A stretch of 64,000 nt of DNA from JABDMH01 sp965223165 (GTDB lineage Bacteria; Bacteroidota; Bacteroidia; Chitinophagales; Saprospiraceae). Both the position numbers and the translations under genes were made by a program. Shown in pieces: positions 53,359-62,796 of this stretch; position 1 is the stretch's first letter, and the number at the start of each line of letters is the position of its first letter. The stretch lies in contig CBDCVQ010000007.1 in the NCBI GenBank assembly GCA_965223165.1, positions 450,292-514,291 on the forward strand. The letters are read 5' to 3'. Under the pieces are notes generated by a model. The model was not told where the DNA came from, made no database searches, and saw nothing but the letters and a program-made list of their open reading frames with translations.

Positions 53359-54354
53359 TCACCTTTTGAGGATCTGCCGTGTCACTACCTGATCCGCCGT
53401 ATGGAGCCGTATTGAATAGAATCCAGGCGACAAATCACTAAGATCCAACTCAAGCCTATCCTCCGCCAGCCGATTTTTGCCGCTGCGGATCACACTTCCC
53501 ATACTGCTGACGATCTCATAAGATTGGACAGGGCCATCCAGCCGCCTGATGAACAATCGATCATCGAATGGATTTGGATACACACGCGTCCTGCTCCGCA
53601 TCGCACCACGGTTAACCACTTCGGTGGCTGAGTAGGAGTTGGATCCATCCAGGTCTAGAAAGGTGAGGCGGTAGTAGGCTGTTTCGAAAGCATACAGGTC
53701 CGTCCATCGGTAGCTGGTCTGCGTGTAGCTATTGCCGAGCGCGGGTAGTCGCCCAATTTCTTGCCAGGATAGCTCGCCTGGCAGGCGACGTTCGATGATG
53801 TGCCACTCAGTGGCCTCCTCGCTGAGGGTGATCCAAAACAGATCCGCACCTGACTCTGAGGCGGTGACATCAAAACTGAGCAATTGTACAGGCAGAATAC
53901 CGACCGACTGCTTAAAGAGGGTCACGGTAAAATCATTGGAACCGGAACAAACGATGACCGTATTGGTCGTACCCTCAGGAAAATCGCTGAGTAGCAGGTT
54001 GGTTGATCCCGAGCAGATATCCGCATCGTCACCATCATTGTTGCAATCCGTATCGCTGCCGTTGTGATTTTCAAAGAAATCCCAGGTGATCGCAATAGTT
54101 GTGTTGTTGGGGGCGATGATGCCCTCCTCAAGCAAGATGGAGCCCGTCCAAGTCGCGCTATTGTTGCCGCTGGCCTGCGCACAAAGGGCAGCACTGCCAT
54201 TGAAGGTAGCGACATAATCCTCCGAAGAATTGCCGGGAGCAAAATCCCCGGAAAAGTTCACCTGCGTCACCGTAACCGTATAATTAAACTGGCCATGGGA
54301 CAAGGAAAAGGCAAGGCACCATACCACCAACGAAGTAATCGGTCTGTTGACCAT
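53359..54354 (-). CDS. T9SS-sorted secreted protein of unknown function
   Basis: The 331-aa product starts at ATG 54354 with a signal peptide (LVVWCLAFSLSHGQ). The first half (FNYTVTVTQVNFSGDFAPGN, then ITWDFFENHNGSDTDCNNDG with a cysteine) has an Asp-rich segment near 110 and no named domain. The second half has LSFDVTASESGADLFWITLS and a T9SS tail RVYPNPFDDRLFIRRLDGP to LSPGFYSIRLHTAD. It is secreted to the cell surface. Its stop meets the stop of the convergent thioredoxin-type gene with no gap. One of two T9SS cargo genes between the parts of the repair cluster. Confidence 0.85.
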   Translation of the reverse strand: MVNRPITSLVVWCLAFSLSHGQFNYTVTVTQVNFSGDFAPGNSSEDYVATFNGSAALCAQASGNNSATWTGSILLEEGIIAPNNTTIAITWDFFENHNGSDTDCNNDGDDADICSGSTNLLLSDFPEGTTNTVIVCSGSNDFTVTLFKQSVGILPVQLLSFDVTASESGADLFWITLSEEATEWHIIERRLPGELSWQEIGRLPALGNSYTQTSYRWTDLYAFETAYYRLTFLDLDGSNSYSATEVVNRGAMRSRTRVYPNPFDDRLFIRRLDGPVQSYEIVSSMGSVIRSGKNRLAEDRLELDLSDLSPGFYSIRLHTADQVVTRQILKR

Positions 54355-54827
54355 AGTATTGATCTTTTGTACGTGTTCAAAGTCCATTTAGGGACTCCTA
54401 CATTGGGTTATTCTTTGGCAAAAAGTGTGTTTGGTCCGTGATCGGGACAAGGCTATCGCCACTCAAGATGGGTCTGGGTCGAGACGACTTGGCGAAGAAG
54501 ACAAGCGGATCGGCCTTCTGGTTTCTTGTCTAAAGTCTATCAAATTACAGGCCAATTACCTGTATTCACGCCGGTACGTTGCCTTTGAACATCCTTCTGC
54601 TGTTTCATCGACAGTCGAATGTTTCATACGTAAGACGATTGAAGTAGGAGCAAATCACCAATTTGCTTGCGGTTTTCGCCCGTTCATATCCACGGTCACC
54701 TAGAGGTCGTCCAACGTATTTGTATCGTCATAGTATTTGGTCTTTGCACCACTGATGAAAGTTGGCAGTTGGTCGAAGGGGATGCTGGCATTGCAGAAAG
54801 ATGACTTTGCATCAAAGTCGTCTCCCT
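54355..54827. other. Intergenic stretch
   Basis: About 470 bp between two T9SS cargo genes on the same strand. Apart from the hairpin at 54800-54822 and some short unsupported ORFs, I see nothing in it. Confidence 0.5.
54800..54822 (-). terminator. Hairpin after the T9SS gene at 54828
   Basis: GACGACTTT and AAAGTCATC pair perfectly apart from a G-U pair around a 5-base loop, followed by TTTCTGC on the minus strand, 6 bp past the stop codon. Confidence 0.65.
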
Positions 54828-56588
54828 TCACTGCTTTATGAGCTTCAATTGATGCCAATCGCCATTTTCTAATACCTGTACGAAGTACAAACCGGCAGGC
54901 AGGTGGCTGATATCGTACTGCGAATTTTGTGATGTCAAATGGATCAGCAGCCCATCTACACCTACGACAGATATTTTCTCTGGCACCGCTCCTTCCAGTC
55001 GGAAAGCTCCCTTGCTTGGATTAGGATAAATCTTGATCGTTGGGGAACCGACGACAACCTTTGGCACACTCCTGATCACGGTGACGATGTTTGACAGACT
55101 TGCATCTTCCGATTCAAAGTCAAAGCCACAATAGAATGAATGCGAGAAGACGCCCTTGACATGGTAACGAAACGCTCCTGCCACAGCCTGGATGATCAGG
55201 TAGTCGGTTTGACTCGCAGCAAGGGTGTCCAGTAGTGTGACGTGCCCGTCGGGTGCCTCCTGCCAAATCTCATATCGCTTGATCTGCCGTCCCTCATAGG
55301 GCTGCCATTCCAGCCGGGTTGCTCCCTTGCTGTCTCGCCTTGCCTCAAGGAAAATGGGTCGATGTATCGCTCCCGGACTTTCACTTTCAATCAGCACACC
55401 GCAACTGTCAATGGTGCCAATCTTTAAACTCTTGCGGCCTATCGACCCGGAGGAGACCGTAACCAACGGAAACTCTTCCAAAGCGATCGTATCGACAGGC
55501 AGATAGCTCGAATCGGATTCCACTAGAATCACGTGACTCCTCACTCCGGAGACATCGTTGCGATTTAAGAGCGCCACTAGATCGCCCGTGCGGTGATCAA
55601 AGGTCACGAAACAAAGGTCCTGTTGCTTGTATGAGTAGTAAGGAAGCACGTCAATAGTATCAGACTGCGTCCGACATCCCAGGGTATCTACGGCAGATAA
55701 GAAAAGCTCTTGCGCGGAATCTACGGTGATCACCGCCGAAGTGTCGCCCGAGGACCAGCGATGGCCCGTAAATCCCACCGGCGCAGAGATCATCACGGTA
55801 CTCCCCGGGCACAAGGCTGGCTGGCTGTCTGCCAGCATAAGTGTGGACCGGTCTCGCACGGTGATGTGATAGGAAGCCAGACAACCGCAAAGTCCTATCG
55901 TGTCCGTTAGCGTTACATCTCCAAAGACTCGCCACCTCCTTTTTACCCCGATCGTATCACCATAGCAGATGGTCGTGTCCACCTGAAGTTGATGGACGAG
56001 TGCAGTCAGCGTATCAAATGCAGTAAAGCGTCCGCCGTGAGATGGAAACACAAACTCCCGATAGATCATTCTTGTGGTATCACCGCAGTCAGGAGGCCTA
56101 GCCACCCAGATCCAAGTTGTCATCAGTTGTCCTACCCCTAGACATGGGTGTTCCAGGGGTCGATCATCAATATGTCCTTGATAGAACACAGGATTGGTAC
56201 AATGGGAGGTAAGAGATCGCCCTAACTGAAGCCTATGGCCACTAAGCTTCAGATGGCAGGTGTCAATGGCATTCTGGACGACCATGGCTGCGACGTCAAG
56301 AAAGGCACTGCACAAATCGATCTGTAGCACAGAGTCGCGCGTCAAACGCCTAATGGTGTCAAGATGGTTGCCATTGCTGTCCTCCAGGATCACATCTACC
56401 GGCTCTGCCCTGGCAATGTTGGGAACTACATCCTTAACCGGAATTTGTACTGAGAATGTGTCCACCAGCATGAATTGCAATCTTGATACATCCAGGCAAC
56501 TGGGAGCTTCCCGCTGGGCCCAAATGTTGGTCCATGCAAATAGGAGAAGAAAGATGATAGATCTACTAAGGATTGGGCGAGAAAGCAT
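54828..56588 (-). CDS. T9SS-sorted surface protein with gliding-type beta domains
   Basis: A product of 586 aa from ATG 56588 (an extension to 56663 would add a second hydrophobic stretch). The signal is SRSIIFLLLFAWTNIWAQ. The middle has repeated CDTTICYGDTIGVK- and CPGSTVMISAPVGFTGHRWS-type blocks that match surface-protein beta repeats (PKD/Ig-like, with SGDTSAVITVDSA). A fibronectin-like segment (ATRLEWQPYEGRQIKRYEIW) precedes a T9SS tail IKIYPNPSKGAFRLEGAVPE to LPAGLYFVQVLEN. It is large cell-surface cargo, often of adhesin or gliding kind; the exact role is unknown. It lies between the helicase and ligase genes. Confidence 0.85.
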   Translation of the reverse strand: MLSRPILSRSIIFLLLFAWTNIWAQREAPSCLDVSRLQFMLVDTFSVQIPVKDVVPNIARAEPVDVILEDSNGNHLDTIRRLTRDSVLQIDLCSAFLDVAAMVVQNAIDTCHLKLSGHRLQLGRSLTSHCTNPVFYQGHIDDRPLEHPCLGVGQLMTTWIWVARPPDCGDTTRMIYREFVFPSHGGRFTAFDTLTALVHQLQVDTTICYGDTIGVKRRWRVFGDVTLTDTIGLCGCLASYHITVRDRSTLMLADSQPALCPGSTVMISAPVGFTGHRWSSGDTSAVITVDSAQELFLSAVDTLGCRTQSDTIDVLPYYSYKQQDLCFVTFDHRTGDLVALLNRNDVSGVRSHVILVESDSSYLPVDTIALEEFPLVTVSSGSIGRKSLKIGTIDSCGVLIESESPGAIHRPIFLEARRDSKGATRLEWQPYEGRQIKRYEIWQEAPDGHVTLLDTLAASQTDYLIIQAVAGAFRYHVKGVFSHSFYCGFDFESEDASLSNIVTVIRSVPKVVVGSPTIKIYPNPSKGAFRLEGAVPEKISVVGVDGLLIHLTSQNSQYDISHLPAGLYFVQVLENGDWHQLKLIKQ

Positions 56589-56689
56589 GCGTTGTAGATG
56601 GCTGGATGCGAAAAACGCAAGATAGAAAATGAGATAAGAGAAAACCAGTGCATCAGAAAGCAATGCCGTGATTCGTCAATGTGCGTTTC

Positions 56690-58285
56690 TCACGGACCAT
56701 ACAGATCCAACATCGCCTTCAAATCTTCCAGTGTATTGGCATCGTTGGGATGCTTGTCTTTGCGCCAACGGTGAATTCTGGGGAATCGGAGGGCCACGCC
56801 AGACTTGTGTCGACTGCTGGCCTGAATACCCTCAAAGGCCACCTCAAAGACGAGGCTGGGCGTGACGGAGCGCACCGGCCCAAAGCGATCAATGGTGTTT
56901 TGTCTTACATAGCGAGTGACCTCATTAAACTCCTGGTCCGTCAGGCCGGAGTAGGCTTTGGCAAAGGGCACCAGGTAATCGCCATCCCACACCCCAAACG
57001 TGTAGTCGGTAAAGAGGTTGGCTCGACGGCCATGCCCCTGCTGGGCATAGATCATGACCGCATCGATGGTCAGCGGATCGATTTTCCACTTCCACCAGTC
57101 TCCTTTCTTGCGCCCACTCTTGTAGACGGAGTCCAATCGCTTGAGCATGATGCCCTCGCTATGATGGGCGCGGGATCCGACCCGCACCTCATTGAGAGAT
57201 GACCAGTCGCTGAAATCAACGATCTCCGATAACTGCAACACCCCCGGACAGTTGGCCTCTTCAACGATCTTTTCCAGTAGCTTTCGTCTCGTCGTCAGCG
57301 ACTCCATGCGTAGATCCTGACCCTCGTGCTCCATGAGATCATAGGCTCGGAGCACGATCGGCGCTTTCTTGAGAATGGCCTTGGACACATTTTTTCGTCC
57401 TATGCGCGTCTGAAGTGTCTGAAATGGCAGCACCTTCCCCTCCTTGAAGGGCAGAATTTCGCCGTCGATCACTGTGCCATCACCCAGGCGGTCAAGCAGC
57501 AGATCATATTCCGGAAATCGATCCGTGACCAGCTCCTCCCCCCTTGACCAGACAAAGAGCCGTCCCCCACGCTTGATTAGTTGACCTCGGATACCGTCCC
57601 ACTTTCGCTCGGCCTGCCACTCCTGCGGATCGCCCAGTTCCTCCGGTGAGAGATCGAGGGCATAGGCCAGGTAAAACGGATAGGGCTTGGAGAGATCATC
57701 ATCGATGTTCTCCTTGAGGATCAAGGTCTCAAAGTCGACGCTGTCGGGGGTCCAATCTCCCATCAGTCGGTGTGCCAGGACGTTTTGGTCGATCCCGGTT
57801 GCTCGTGCCAAAGAGCGCGTCATCAATTTTTGCGAAACTCCGATGCGAAATCCGCCCGTGATCAACTTGTTAAAGACGAAACGCTCGCGATGATTTAAGC
57901 CTTGCCAGGCGGCACAGATCACCTCCTTCTTCACCTCGTCCTCCGCATCCTTGAGATCCTGAATGATGCGAATCCACTCCGACAAGGACCGATTCGTCTC
58001 CGTGGTGGGCTTGGGTAGCACCAGCGCAATGGACTCCGCCAGATCTCCGACGATGTGATACGATTCCTCAAATAGCCACAGCGGCAGTTGAGCTTGTTCG
58101 GCAGCCCACTCGCGGAGCAGGGTCGTGCTGACCGTTCGCCGCGGACGGCGGTGGGACAGCAGCGCAATGGTCCACAGCCGATCCTGATCAGAAGCTTCTT
58201 GAAAATAGGCTGCCAGGGCCGCCACCTTGTCGTTGATCTTAGTGGTTTGATCCAATGATTCAAACAGAGCGGCAAATCGCTTCAT
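56690..58285 (-). CDS. ATP-dependent DNA ligase, damage-response type
   Basis: The 531-aa product has an N-terminal DNA-binding domain (1-200) with VICAAWQGLNHRERFVFNKL and GGFRIGVSQKLMTRSLA, nucleotidyltransferase domain with motif I AERKWDGIRG (Lys228), and downstream motifs EGIMLKRLDSVYKSGRKKGD (motif IV-V) and WWKWKID. The OB domain follows. It seals nicks with ATP in the bacterial cisplatin-response system. It overlaps the exonuclease gene (ATGA at 58282-58285), so both are translated together. The length is normal for this type. NAD-dependent LigA, the replicative enzyme, is presumably elsewhere. Confidence 0.94.
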   Translation of the reverse strand: MKRFAALFESLDQTTKINDKVAALAAYFQEASDQDRLWTIALLSHRRPRRTVSTTLLREWAAEQAQLPLWLFEESYHIVGDLAESIALVLPKPTTETNRSLSEWIRIIQDLKDAEDEVKKEVICAAWQGLNHRERFVFNKLITGGFRIGVSQKLMTRSLARATGIDQNVLAHRLMGDWTPDSVDFETLILKENIDDDLSKPYPFYLAYALDLSPEELGDPQEWQAERKWDGIRGQLIKRGGRLFVWSRGEELVTDRFPEYDLLLDRLGDGTVIDGEILPFKEGKVLPFQTLQTRIGRKNVSKAILKKAPIVLRAYDLMEHEGQDLRMESLTTRRKLLEKIVEEANCPGVLQLSEIVDFSDWSSLNEVRVGSRAHHSEGIMLKRLDSVYKSGRKKGDWWKWKIDPLTIDAVMIYAQQGHGRRANLFTDYTFGVWDGDYLVPFAKAYSGLTDQEFNEVTRYVRQNTIDRFGPVRSVTPSLVFEVAFEGIQASSRHKSGVALRFPRIHRWRKDKHPNDANTLEDLKAMLDLYGP

Positions 58286-59313
58286 CCTTCTCTTTCTTCT
58301 TCGGCGGAGACCGCCGTTTCTCCCAGTTCCGACAGGGATCCCTCAAACTTTGTCTTGACCACTTGGGCATCATAGCCCTGATCGATCAGCCATCGCCTAA
58401 AGACCTCCGTATAGCCGTGCGTCACATAGATCTTTTCAGCCCCGGTCTCCCGGATGGCCTGGTTGAGGCCGTCCCAATCAGCGTGATCCGACAGGACAAA
58501 ACCCCGATCAGCCCCTCGACGGCGACGCGCACCGCGCAATTGCATCCATCCGGAGGCGGAAGCCACCGAGACCTTTTTGAATCGCTTCATCCAGGGGCTC
58601 CCCGTGGCACTGGGAGGGGCAATGACCATAGCGGTCTCCAGCGATTTGCGATCCACTTCATCGGTAAGATGGGTAGTGTCGGGCAGTTTGATCCCCGCCG
58701 CTCGTATCACCTGGTTCATATTCTCGATGGCCCCATGAGTGTAGATCGGCCCGATGTCCGTATCCAGGCCACTTAGTAGTCGCTGCGCCTTGCCCAGCGT
58801 ATATCCAGTCAAAATGCTGGCTACCCCCTGGTCCCGATTGCCTTTCCACCAGGCGTTGATCTGTGCAAAGACATCCGCCTGCGGAATCCAGGAATAGATG
58901 GGCAGCCCAAACGTGCTTTCGGTGACAAACGTATGGCACTTGATCGGCTCAAAAGCACCGCTGAGACCGTCGTCCTCGATCTTGTAGTCTCCCGATACGA
59001 CGCAAACCTCGCCGCGGTACTCTATCCGCACCTGTGCAGAACCCACGATGTGCCCGGCGGGGTGAAATGAGAAGGTCACTCCCCGCACTTGAAAGGATTC
59101 GCCAAAGGAAACCCCATGTACGTTGATGTCTCCCAGTCGATACTTCAAGATCGGCTTGCTTGGGTGGGTGGTGATGTAACGAGCATGTCCCCAGCGGGCA
59201 TGATCGGAGTGCCCATGGGTGATCAGCGCACGGGATACGCGTCGCCAGGGGTCAATGTATACATCCGCTTGGGGTACGTAGAGGCCCTCCTTCCTAAATT
59301 CCAGCAGTGCCAT
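58282..59313 (-). CDS. Ligase-associated DNA damage-response exonuclease
   Basis: At 343 aa from ATG 59313, it is a metallo-beta-lactamase/beta-CASP-type nuclease: ALITHGHSDHARWGHARYIT (HGHSDH at 33-38), VSGDYKIEDDGLSG, VTESTFGLPIY, GYTLGKAQRLLSGL and FVLSDHADWDGL, ending YVTHGYTEVF. This group sits beside ATP-dependent ligases and trims DNA ends. It is upstream of and overlaps the ligase gene. An in-frame extension to 59448 lacks support. The TlpA-like gene upstream ends 70 bp away on the same strand. Confidence 0.92.
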   Translation of the reverse strand: MALLEFRKEGLYVPQADVYIDPWRRVSRALITHGHSDHARWGHARYITTHPSKPILKYRLGDINVHGVSFGESFQVRGVTFSFHPAGHIVGSAQVRIEYRGEVCVVSGDYKIEDDGLSGAFEPIKCHTFVTESTFGLPIYSWIPQADVFAQINAWWKGNRDQGVASILTGYTLGKAQRLLSGLDTDIGPIYTHGAIENMNQVIRAAGIKLPDTTHLTDEVDRKSLETAMVIAPPSATGSPWMKRFKKVSVASASGWMQLRGARRRRGADRGFVLSDHADWDGLNQAIRETGAEKIYVTHGYTEVFRRWLIDQGYDAQVVKTKFEGSLSELGETAVSAEEEREG

Positions 59314-59383
59314 AGCTGCCAAAAATAAAGTGAAAATGTGTACCGAACCGGGGAGAGTTGTTACTGCACAAGAGCGAATGAGA

Positions 59384-60838
59384 TCAGGGCTCCTTTGATA
59401 GTAACTGAAGAATCTTTGGTAATAGAGCGGCATCACTGGGGCGCTCACACCAGCCGTCGACGATTATGCCTTCCTGGTCAACTAGTACATATCTTGGAAA
59501 GCCGCGAAGTTGGTATCGGTCCCTCAGTTTGGCATCCCATCCCTCATTGCTGATCAGATTGAGTCCGGCCAAGGACTCCTTGTCTAAGAGTGCTTTCCAG
59601 CGTTCCGGGTCCGATTGAACACAGATCTTGATCATGGCAAAGGCATCTTGCGGCAGGCCTTGCACGAGTGCTCGGTCATGTGGCCACTCTTTGGTGCATG
59701 CACGGCAACCAATAAACCAAAAGTCCAGCAGGACCACCTTGCCTCTATGTTCACCGAGGTCACGCATGACGTCATGCCGGTCCTTGAGGTAAAAGTTTGG
59801 CGCTTTCTTGCCGTTCAGGTCCAGATATGAGCGCCTCTTTTTCTCGAGATAGGCTTTGCATTGCGGACCGACCGCCTCCAGCATAGACTGGTAAAGGGAG
59901 TCAGGGTAGCTGCTACTGCTGTTTAACATATGGCGGTACAGCTGTCCCACATAGACGTCATGGATTTTGCCGCTAGGTATTTTCTCATGCCAGGACAACT
60001 TCGTGGACATGTACTCCACTCGCCCCATCGCCCGCAGCTCTTCGATACGGATACCCGTACGAAGTATCTGCTCTACTTGCGGCAACGAGAAGGCACTGAG
60101 CATTTCAGTCTCTTCAAAATCTTCCAGCGCCCGTGCTGACGTTTCTGCGATCTGCTCCACCAGCGTGTCTTGATAGCCAAACAGGTATGCGCGAGCATGG
60201 CGAGCGCCTGAGCGATATGTCATGTCGGCATGGTAGATGTCCTGGAGTTCATAGGTTTTCCACCACCCCGGCAGGTCAGATTGATGGTGCTCGACAAGGG
60301 CGATCAAGGATGCCTTGAGACTGTCAAATCTGCTGTACAGATCTTCCAATGTCCCGAGTCTGATTTCATAGTTGTAGTATTGGCGAATGTCGTTGAAGCC
60401 CACAAGCTTGGTCTTCGCATCATAGTAGGCATTGATTTTCGCGAGAGTCTCATCAGCAAAAGTCGCCTGCCATCCGGTGTCCCTCCTCAGATATCGTACG
60501 TCGCAGTCTACTCCGGGCAAAAGCAGGATCTCGTCCTGCCAATCTGCAAGCACCAATTGCACCAGGGTAGGCTTTTCCAGCGCAATGGTAAAGGAATGAT
60601 GTATCAACCAGTGATCGGCGGCCAAATGCTCCGTAGCGTGAAACCTCCCTTCCAGCATCTGGTAGCAGGAGGCCGAGAGTTGGAGAGAATCGGATCCTGA
60701 TTCCAACGTCAAGACCAGCTCTGTAGGTTTGGGGAAGAAGTAGTGGTCAAAGGAAGCCAAGGTTCGATCGGAAATCGCCTGAGCGGAAGCCATAGATAGT
60801 GTCCCGACCATCAGCACCGGGATCGCGAAAGTCTTCAT
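59384..60838 (-). CDS. TlpA-like thioredoxin-family periplasmic protein
   Basis: At 484 aa from ATG 60838 (MKTFAIPVLM), it has a signal peptide (TFAIPVLMVGTLSMASA). The first 340 residues form a helical/beta domain (LEGRFHATEHLAADHWLIHH, NDIRQYYNYEIRLGTLEDLY) seen ahead of thioredoxin folds in Bacteroidota. The C-terminal domain (about 355-484) is TlpA-like: KKAPNFYLKD, VVLLDFWFIGCRACTKEW (C-x-x-C), then LRGFPRYVLVDQEG with the cis-Pro. It is a thiol reductase or sensor in the periplasm. It is on the same strand as the repair genes but shows no link to DNA. Confidence 0.88.
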   Translation of the reverse strand: MKTFAIPVLMVGTLSMASAQAISDRTLASFDHYFFPKPTELVLTLESGSDSLQLSASCYQMLEGRFHATEHLAADHWLIHHSFTIALEKPTLVQLVLADWQDEILLLPGVDCDVRYLRRDTGWQATFADETLAKINAYYDAKTKLVGFNDIRQYYNYEIRLGTLEDLYSRFDSLKASLIALVEHHQSDLPGWWKTYELQDIYHADMTYRSGARHARAYLFGYQDTLVEQIAETSARALEDFEETEMLSAFSLPQVEQILRTGIRIEELRAMGRVEYMSTKLSWHEKIPSGKIHDVYVGQLYRHMLNSSSSYPDSLYQSMLEAVGPQCKAYLEKKRRSYLDLNGKKAPNFYLKDRHDVMRDLGEHRGKVVLLDFWFIGCRACTKEWPHDRALVQGLPQDAFAMIKICVQSDPERWKALLDKESLAGLNLISNEGWDAKLRDRYQLRGFPRYVLVDQEGIIVDGWCERPSDAALLPKILQLLSKEP

Positions 60839-61052
60839 ACCGCATATGATTATCGGTAGAAGATGCAAGTCGCTCGGTCGTTTGGTGCCCACAGGCAAAG
60901 AAACTTCCCTTTACTAGCAGTAGGTTTTTCCATATACAAAGGCGACCGCCAAGCATGTACTCACTCTTGCCCGGGCGTCCGCATACCCCTGTAGCGATGG
61001 GTGCAAGGTCAAATGTGAGGGTGGCACCCGAAAAGTACCTGGCTACCAGGGA

Positions 61053-61907
61053 CTAACCTGAATAACTCCTGGCTCGCTGCTTAGAGACGCCCAGACCTTC
61101 AATACCAAGCTCCATCACATCCCCGTCCTTCAAAAACTTTGGCGGCTTGAAGCCGAGGCCCACACCTGAGGGGGTGCCGGTGGATATGATATCTCCCGGC
61201 CAGAGAGACATGTACTGACTCAGATACGAAATGATGTGCTGAATGTTAAAGATGAAATCCGACGTACTACTGTCCTGTACGGTCTCTCCGTTGAGCTTGA
61301 GCCAGAGGGAAAGATTGTTTGGATCTTCCACCTCATCCTTCGTGACTAGCCAGGGGCCTAAGGGCGCAAAGGTATCCGCGCTTTTCCCCTTGATCCATTG
61401 GCCGCCATGCTCCAACTGAAAGGCACGCTCACTCACATCATTGTGTACGAGGTATCCAGCGACATGATCGAGTGCATCCTCCTCAGATACATAAGAGGCC
61501 TTCTTGCCAATGACAAATGCCAGCTCTACCTCCCAATCCGTCTTTTCGCTGCCCTTGGGGATGATGACATCATCATAAGGTCCACAGATGGCCGAGGTAG
61601 CCTTACCAAAGAGTACGGGCGACGAGGGAATGTCCATGCCACCTTCCTTGGCATGCAGGGCATAGTTTAGCCCAATACAAAGGAGCTTGCTGGGCAGGCC
61701 GACAGGCGGACCCCACCGCACTTCATCGGACACGACCGGGCACTCGGCCGCGTGCGTATCCAGCCACGCTTTGAGTCGGGCAGGACCATCCGATGCAAAG
61801 AAGGCGCCGTCATAGTCTTCACCAAAACCACCGACGTCTCGGCGTTGGCCTTCCAAATAGACACCGGGTTGCTCCGTTCCCGGAGCTCCAAATCTGATCA
61901 GTTTCAT
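61053..61907 (-). CDS. Fumarylacetoacetate hydrolase family protein
   Basis: The 284-aa product has the FAH fold: IGLNYALHAKE, SPVLFGKATSAICGPYDDVI, IPKGSEKTDWEVELAFVIGK (with the metal-binding Glu pair), and IISTGTPSGVGLGFKPPKFL. The residues D-x-E-x-E-L and the GTPSGVG loop are those of the hydrolases that cleave C-C bonds of acylpyruvates. It starts one base after the SDR stop in the same operon. With an SDR, this resembles the 2,4-diketo-3-deoxy-fuconate hydrolase step of non-phosphorylating L-fucose (or rhamnose) catabolism. No aldolase is needed in that route. Substrate inferred. Confidence 0.85.
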   Translation of the reverse strand: MKLIRFGAPGTEQPGVYLEGQRRDVGGFGEDYDGAFFASDGPARLKAWLDTHAAECPVVSDEVRWGPPVGLPSKLLCIGLNYALHAKEGGMDIPSSPVLFGKATSAICGPYDDVIIPKGSEKTDWEVELAFVIGKKASYVSEEDALDHVAGYLVHNDVSERAFQLEHGGQWIKGKSADTFAPLGPWLVTKDEVEDPNNLSLWLKLNGETVQDSSTSDFIFNIQHIISYLSQYMSLWPGDIISTGTPSGVGLGFKPPKFLKDGDVMELGIEGLGVSKQRARSYSG

Positions 61908-61908
61908 G

Positions 61909-62691
61909 CTAGTTAGTTATAAGTGAGGCAAATCCGCCATCCACGCGATGGTCGCTGCCGGTGATATAAGACGCTTCATCAGAGACCAGAAAGAGTGCCA
62001 GATTGGCCACCTCCTGAGGTTTCGCCATTCGTCCGATGGGATGGTCGGTCGAGAGCTTTTCAAACATCTCCTTCTCGCGACCGGGATAGTTCTTTGCGAT
62101 AAATCCATCCACAAAGGGCGTATGCACCCGCCCCGGAGAGATCGAATTACATCGAATATTGTCTTCGATAAAATCCAAGGCCACTGAATACGTCATCGTA
62201 AGGATGGCTCCTTTGCTGGTCCCATAGGCAAACCGGCTACGAATCGCTACCGTCGCCACCGTGGAGGCCACATTCAAGATGGCTCCACCGCCGCCTGCCT
62301 TCATATGTGGCACGCAGGCATGAATCAAGTTGTAGGCGCCACCGACATTGACCGCCATCACGCGATTGAAGTCTTCCTCCGTGGTGGTCTCGGCCGTCCC
62401 GATGTGAGCGATGCCGGCGTTGTTGACCAGAATGTCAATGGGTCCCAGATCATGGATGCGACCTATCACTGCCAAGACCTGCGCTTGGTCGCTGATGTCA
62501 CATTGCCAAGCCGTCCCTTGGTTGCCTTCGGCCGCGATTTCATCGGCTACATCTTGGGCCTCCTGGAGGTCGATGTCCAACACATGGACATGCGCACCCG
62601 CCAGCGCCAGGGTCTTGGAAATGCAGGCACCGATGCCTCTCCCGCCTCCGGTTACGATCGCGCTTTTGCCAGCCAATGAAAACTTCGTCAC
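61909..62691 (-). CDS. SDR-family NAD-dependent dehydrogenase
   Basis: The 260-aa product has the classical SDR signatures: TGGGRGIG (14-21), an acidic Asp at 40-ish after the second strand (HVLDID) favouring NAD, NNAG (90-93), catalytic Ser143, Tyr156 and Lys160 (YGTSK), then SPGRVHTPFVDG. The C-terminus (GSDHRVDGGFASL) is typical. It is the first gene of an operon with the FAH protein and probably oxidises a 3-deoxy-2-keto sugar acid that the hydrolase then cleaves. An oppositely oriented thiL begins about 105 bp upstream; the zinc dehydrogenase at 63849 might add a sugar dehydrogenase to the set. Confidence 0.9.
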   Translation of the reverse strand: MTKFSLAGKSAIVTGGGRGIGACISKTLALAGAHVHVLDIDLQEAQDVADEIAAEGNQGTAWQCDISDQAQVLAVIGRIHDLGPIDILVNNAGIAHIGTAETTTEEDFNRVMAVNVGGAYNLIHACVPHMKAGGGGAILNVASTVATVAIRSRFAYGTSKGAILTMTYSVALDFIEDNIRCNSISPGRVHTPFVDGFIAKNYPGREKEMFEKLSTDHPIGRMAKPQEVANLALFLVSDEASYITGSDHRVDGGFASLITN

Positions 62692-62796
62692 AGCCGTGGT
62701 TTTAGTGGATTGTAATCATAGCAAAAAATTTGGGAAGGGGTACAGCGCAGCACCGGTCTTCTGGCAATATCTAGGATACATTTCGTAATCTTGAAC

